From an uncultured Collinsella sp. (GTDB lineage: Bacteria > Actinomycetota > Coriobacteriia > Coriobacteriales > Coriobacteriaceae), in the NCBI GenBank assembly GCA_900555745.1, contig USMH01000072.1, positions 1 to 5,658 on the forward strand: 5,658 nucleotides of DNA, read 5' to 3'. This document shows positions 4,922-5,658 of the stretch, one piece after another; positions within the stretch are counted from its first letter, which is position 1; each line of letters opens with the position of its first letter. The position numbers were made by a program, and so were the translations under genes. The notes under the pieces were generated by a model. The model was given only the letters and a program-made list of their open reading frames with translations. It was not told where the DNA came from and did not search any database.

Positions 4922-5658
4922 TTACTCGTTAAGAGTGTACGTATAGCGAGGATACTCGGGGGTCACGTCCTGGCCGCTGGAATAGCTCGAGTCAAAAGCA
5001 TGTGCCACCAGATCGTGTGTACCCCATGCGTCGCAGTCAAATACACCGGTATCGAGCACCACAACATAGCCTTTGCCGTCGTAGTAGAAATGGTCCTCGG
5101 TAAAGTTGTCATCATCTTCGTAGCTATTGGCGTATGAAGAATACATATTAGTTTTCGCAGCCTTAATCGCCTGTTTAGCCTCACTCTTGAGGGTGTCAAA
5201 CGAGAGCCCGTGCTGTGCGAGCGAGTCCTCGAGCGAAACCTGCTCGCCTGTCTTGAGGTTATAGTATGCCGATCTCGTCACCTGCTCCGAGCGATACGGA
5301 GGTTGATAGCTATCGGTGTAGGTTCGCACGCAGGCGATATCGCCGTCAATCGAGACGATTTCAGCGTAATACATCGTGGTCACACGGTTGTCCTCATCAT
5401 ATGGTGTCGCCTGCTTACTCGCATCAAGTGCATCCGCGACGAGCTGAATCATATCCTCGTTGAACTTGGCGACACCTACGCCCTGGCCTTTTACTTGGGG
5501 ATAGGTCCACGTAGCCGAAATCTGACACGTAACGTCGGGATCAGGCGCGCCCTCGCCCACCGGCGCCGTAAAGCTGACATCCTGCGTAGCAGAGACGGCC
5601 TCGTAGCTCGCCTGCGCATCGTCAGAGTCCTTCGACTTCAACTGCTCCAGCGTCGTGG
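4922..5658 (-). CDS. Secreted or membrane-anchored DUF3298/RsiV-like protein, N-terminus outside window
   Basis: About 245 residues of C-terminal part are visible, with a TAA stop at 4922-4924; the frame is still open at position 5658. An in-frame TTG at 5641 is an unlikely start because coding continues upstream (TTLEQLKSKDSD) with no ribosome site. The first visible part (TCQISATWTYPQV..., then DEDNRVTTMYYAEIVSIDGD) and the later YYNLKTGEQVSLEDSL (about 5215-5270), DHFYYDGKGYVVVLDTG and GTHDL follow the order of the DUF3298 domain found in RsiV-type anti-sigma factors and PdaC-type deacetylases, which act outside the membrane. No deacetylase segment is in this part. Signal peptide or membrane helix, if any, would lie beyond the window. 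Several stretches are AT-richer than the neighbouring genes, for example around 5101-5160. The domain call is by pattern and is moderate; function is unknown. Confidence 0.75.
   Translation of the reverse strand, partial: TTLEQLKSKDSDDAQASYEAVSATQDVSFTAPVGEGAPDPDVTCQISATWTYPQVKGQGVGVAKFNEDMIQLVADALDASKQATPYDEDNRVTTMYYAEIVSIDGDIACVRTYTDSYQPPYRSEQVTRSAYYNLKTGEQVSLEDSLAQHGLSFDTLKSEAKQAIKAAKTNMYSSYANSYEDDDNFTEDHFYYDGKGYVVVLDTGVFDCDAWGTHDLVAHAFDSSYSSGQDVTPEYPRYTYTLNE

Noticed and set aside
1..5658. tRNA or rRNA genes
   Set aside because: No cloverleaf-like T-arm GGTTCRA context with matching acceptor stems and no conserved rRNA segments were seen on reading either strand.

Overview
The window is high-GC bacterial DNA (about 60-65% G+C over most genes) whose gene content and protein style fit an actinobacterium of the Coriobacteriia, most like Collinsella. 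This is a judgement from protein resemblance and composition, not a database result. It holds four complete genes, two partial genes cut by the window edges, several convincing hairpin terminators and one long inverted-repeat element.

Left edge (1-366): the 5' part of a minus-strand reading frame resembling a type I restriction-modification specificity subunit (HsdS) target-recognition domain. It is clearly AT-richer (46% G+C by hand count over 1-300). It begins directly behind a rho-independent terminator, with no visible promoter and only a weak, distant ribosome site, so it looks like a 5'-truncated or silent recognition cassette.

Next (409-1746, minus) is a 445-residue protein with two CxxC...CxxC zinc ribbons. 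It belongs to a family that usually ends in membrane helices but here ends in a short basic amphipathic tail. Divergent from it (2007-3188, plus) is a cation diffusion facilitator whose transport-site residues (N-x-x-x-D and D-x-x-x-D) suggest manganese export. The shared upstream region carries a perfect 7-bp-arm palindrome that could be an operator.

A bidirectional hairpin (about 3197-3265) separates this exporter from a convergent minus-strand gene (3299-4255). That gene encodes a single-pass membrane protein: a disordered cytoplasmic tail with four D-x-T-x-V/I motifs, one membrane helix, a PASTA-like outer domain and a run of 7-residue repeats. Divergent from it is a 78-residue protein (4394-4630, plus) with a tight four-cysteine cluster.

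The right side (4631-4921) has no gene. It contains a roughly 150-bp element with 20-bp perfect terminal inverted repeats and internal secondary pairing, then a strong minus-strand terminator. That terminator serves the last gene (4922 to the window end, minus), a secreted or anchored protein with a DUF3298/RsiV-like C-terminal domain whose start lies outside the window. No single pathway joins these genes. Shared themes are metal handling (exporter, zinc ribbons, cysteine cluster) and envelope proteins, but the pairs are separated by terminators and appear to be independent units.
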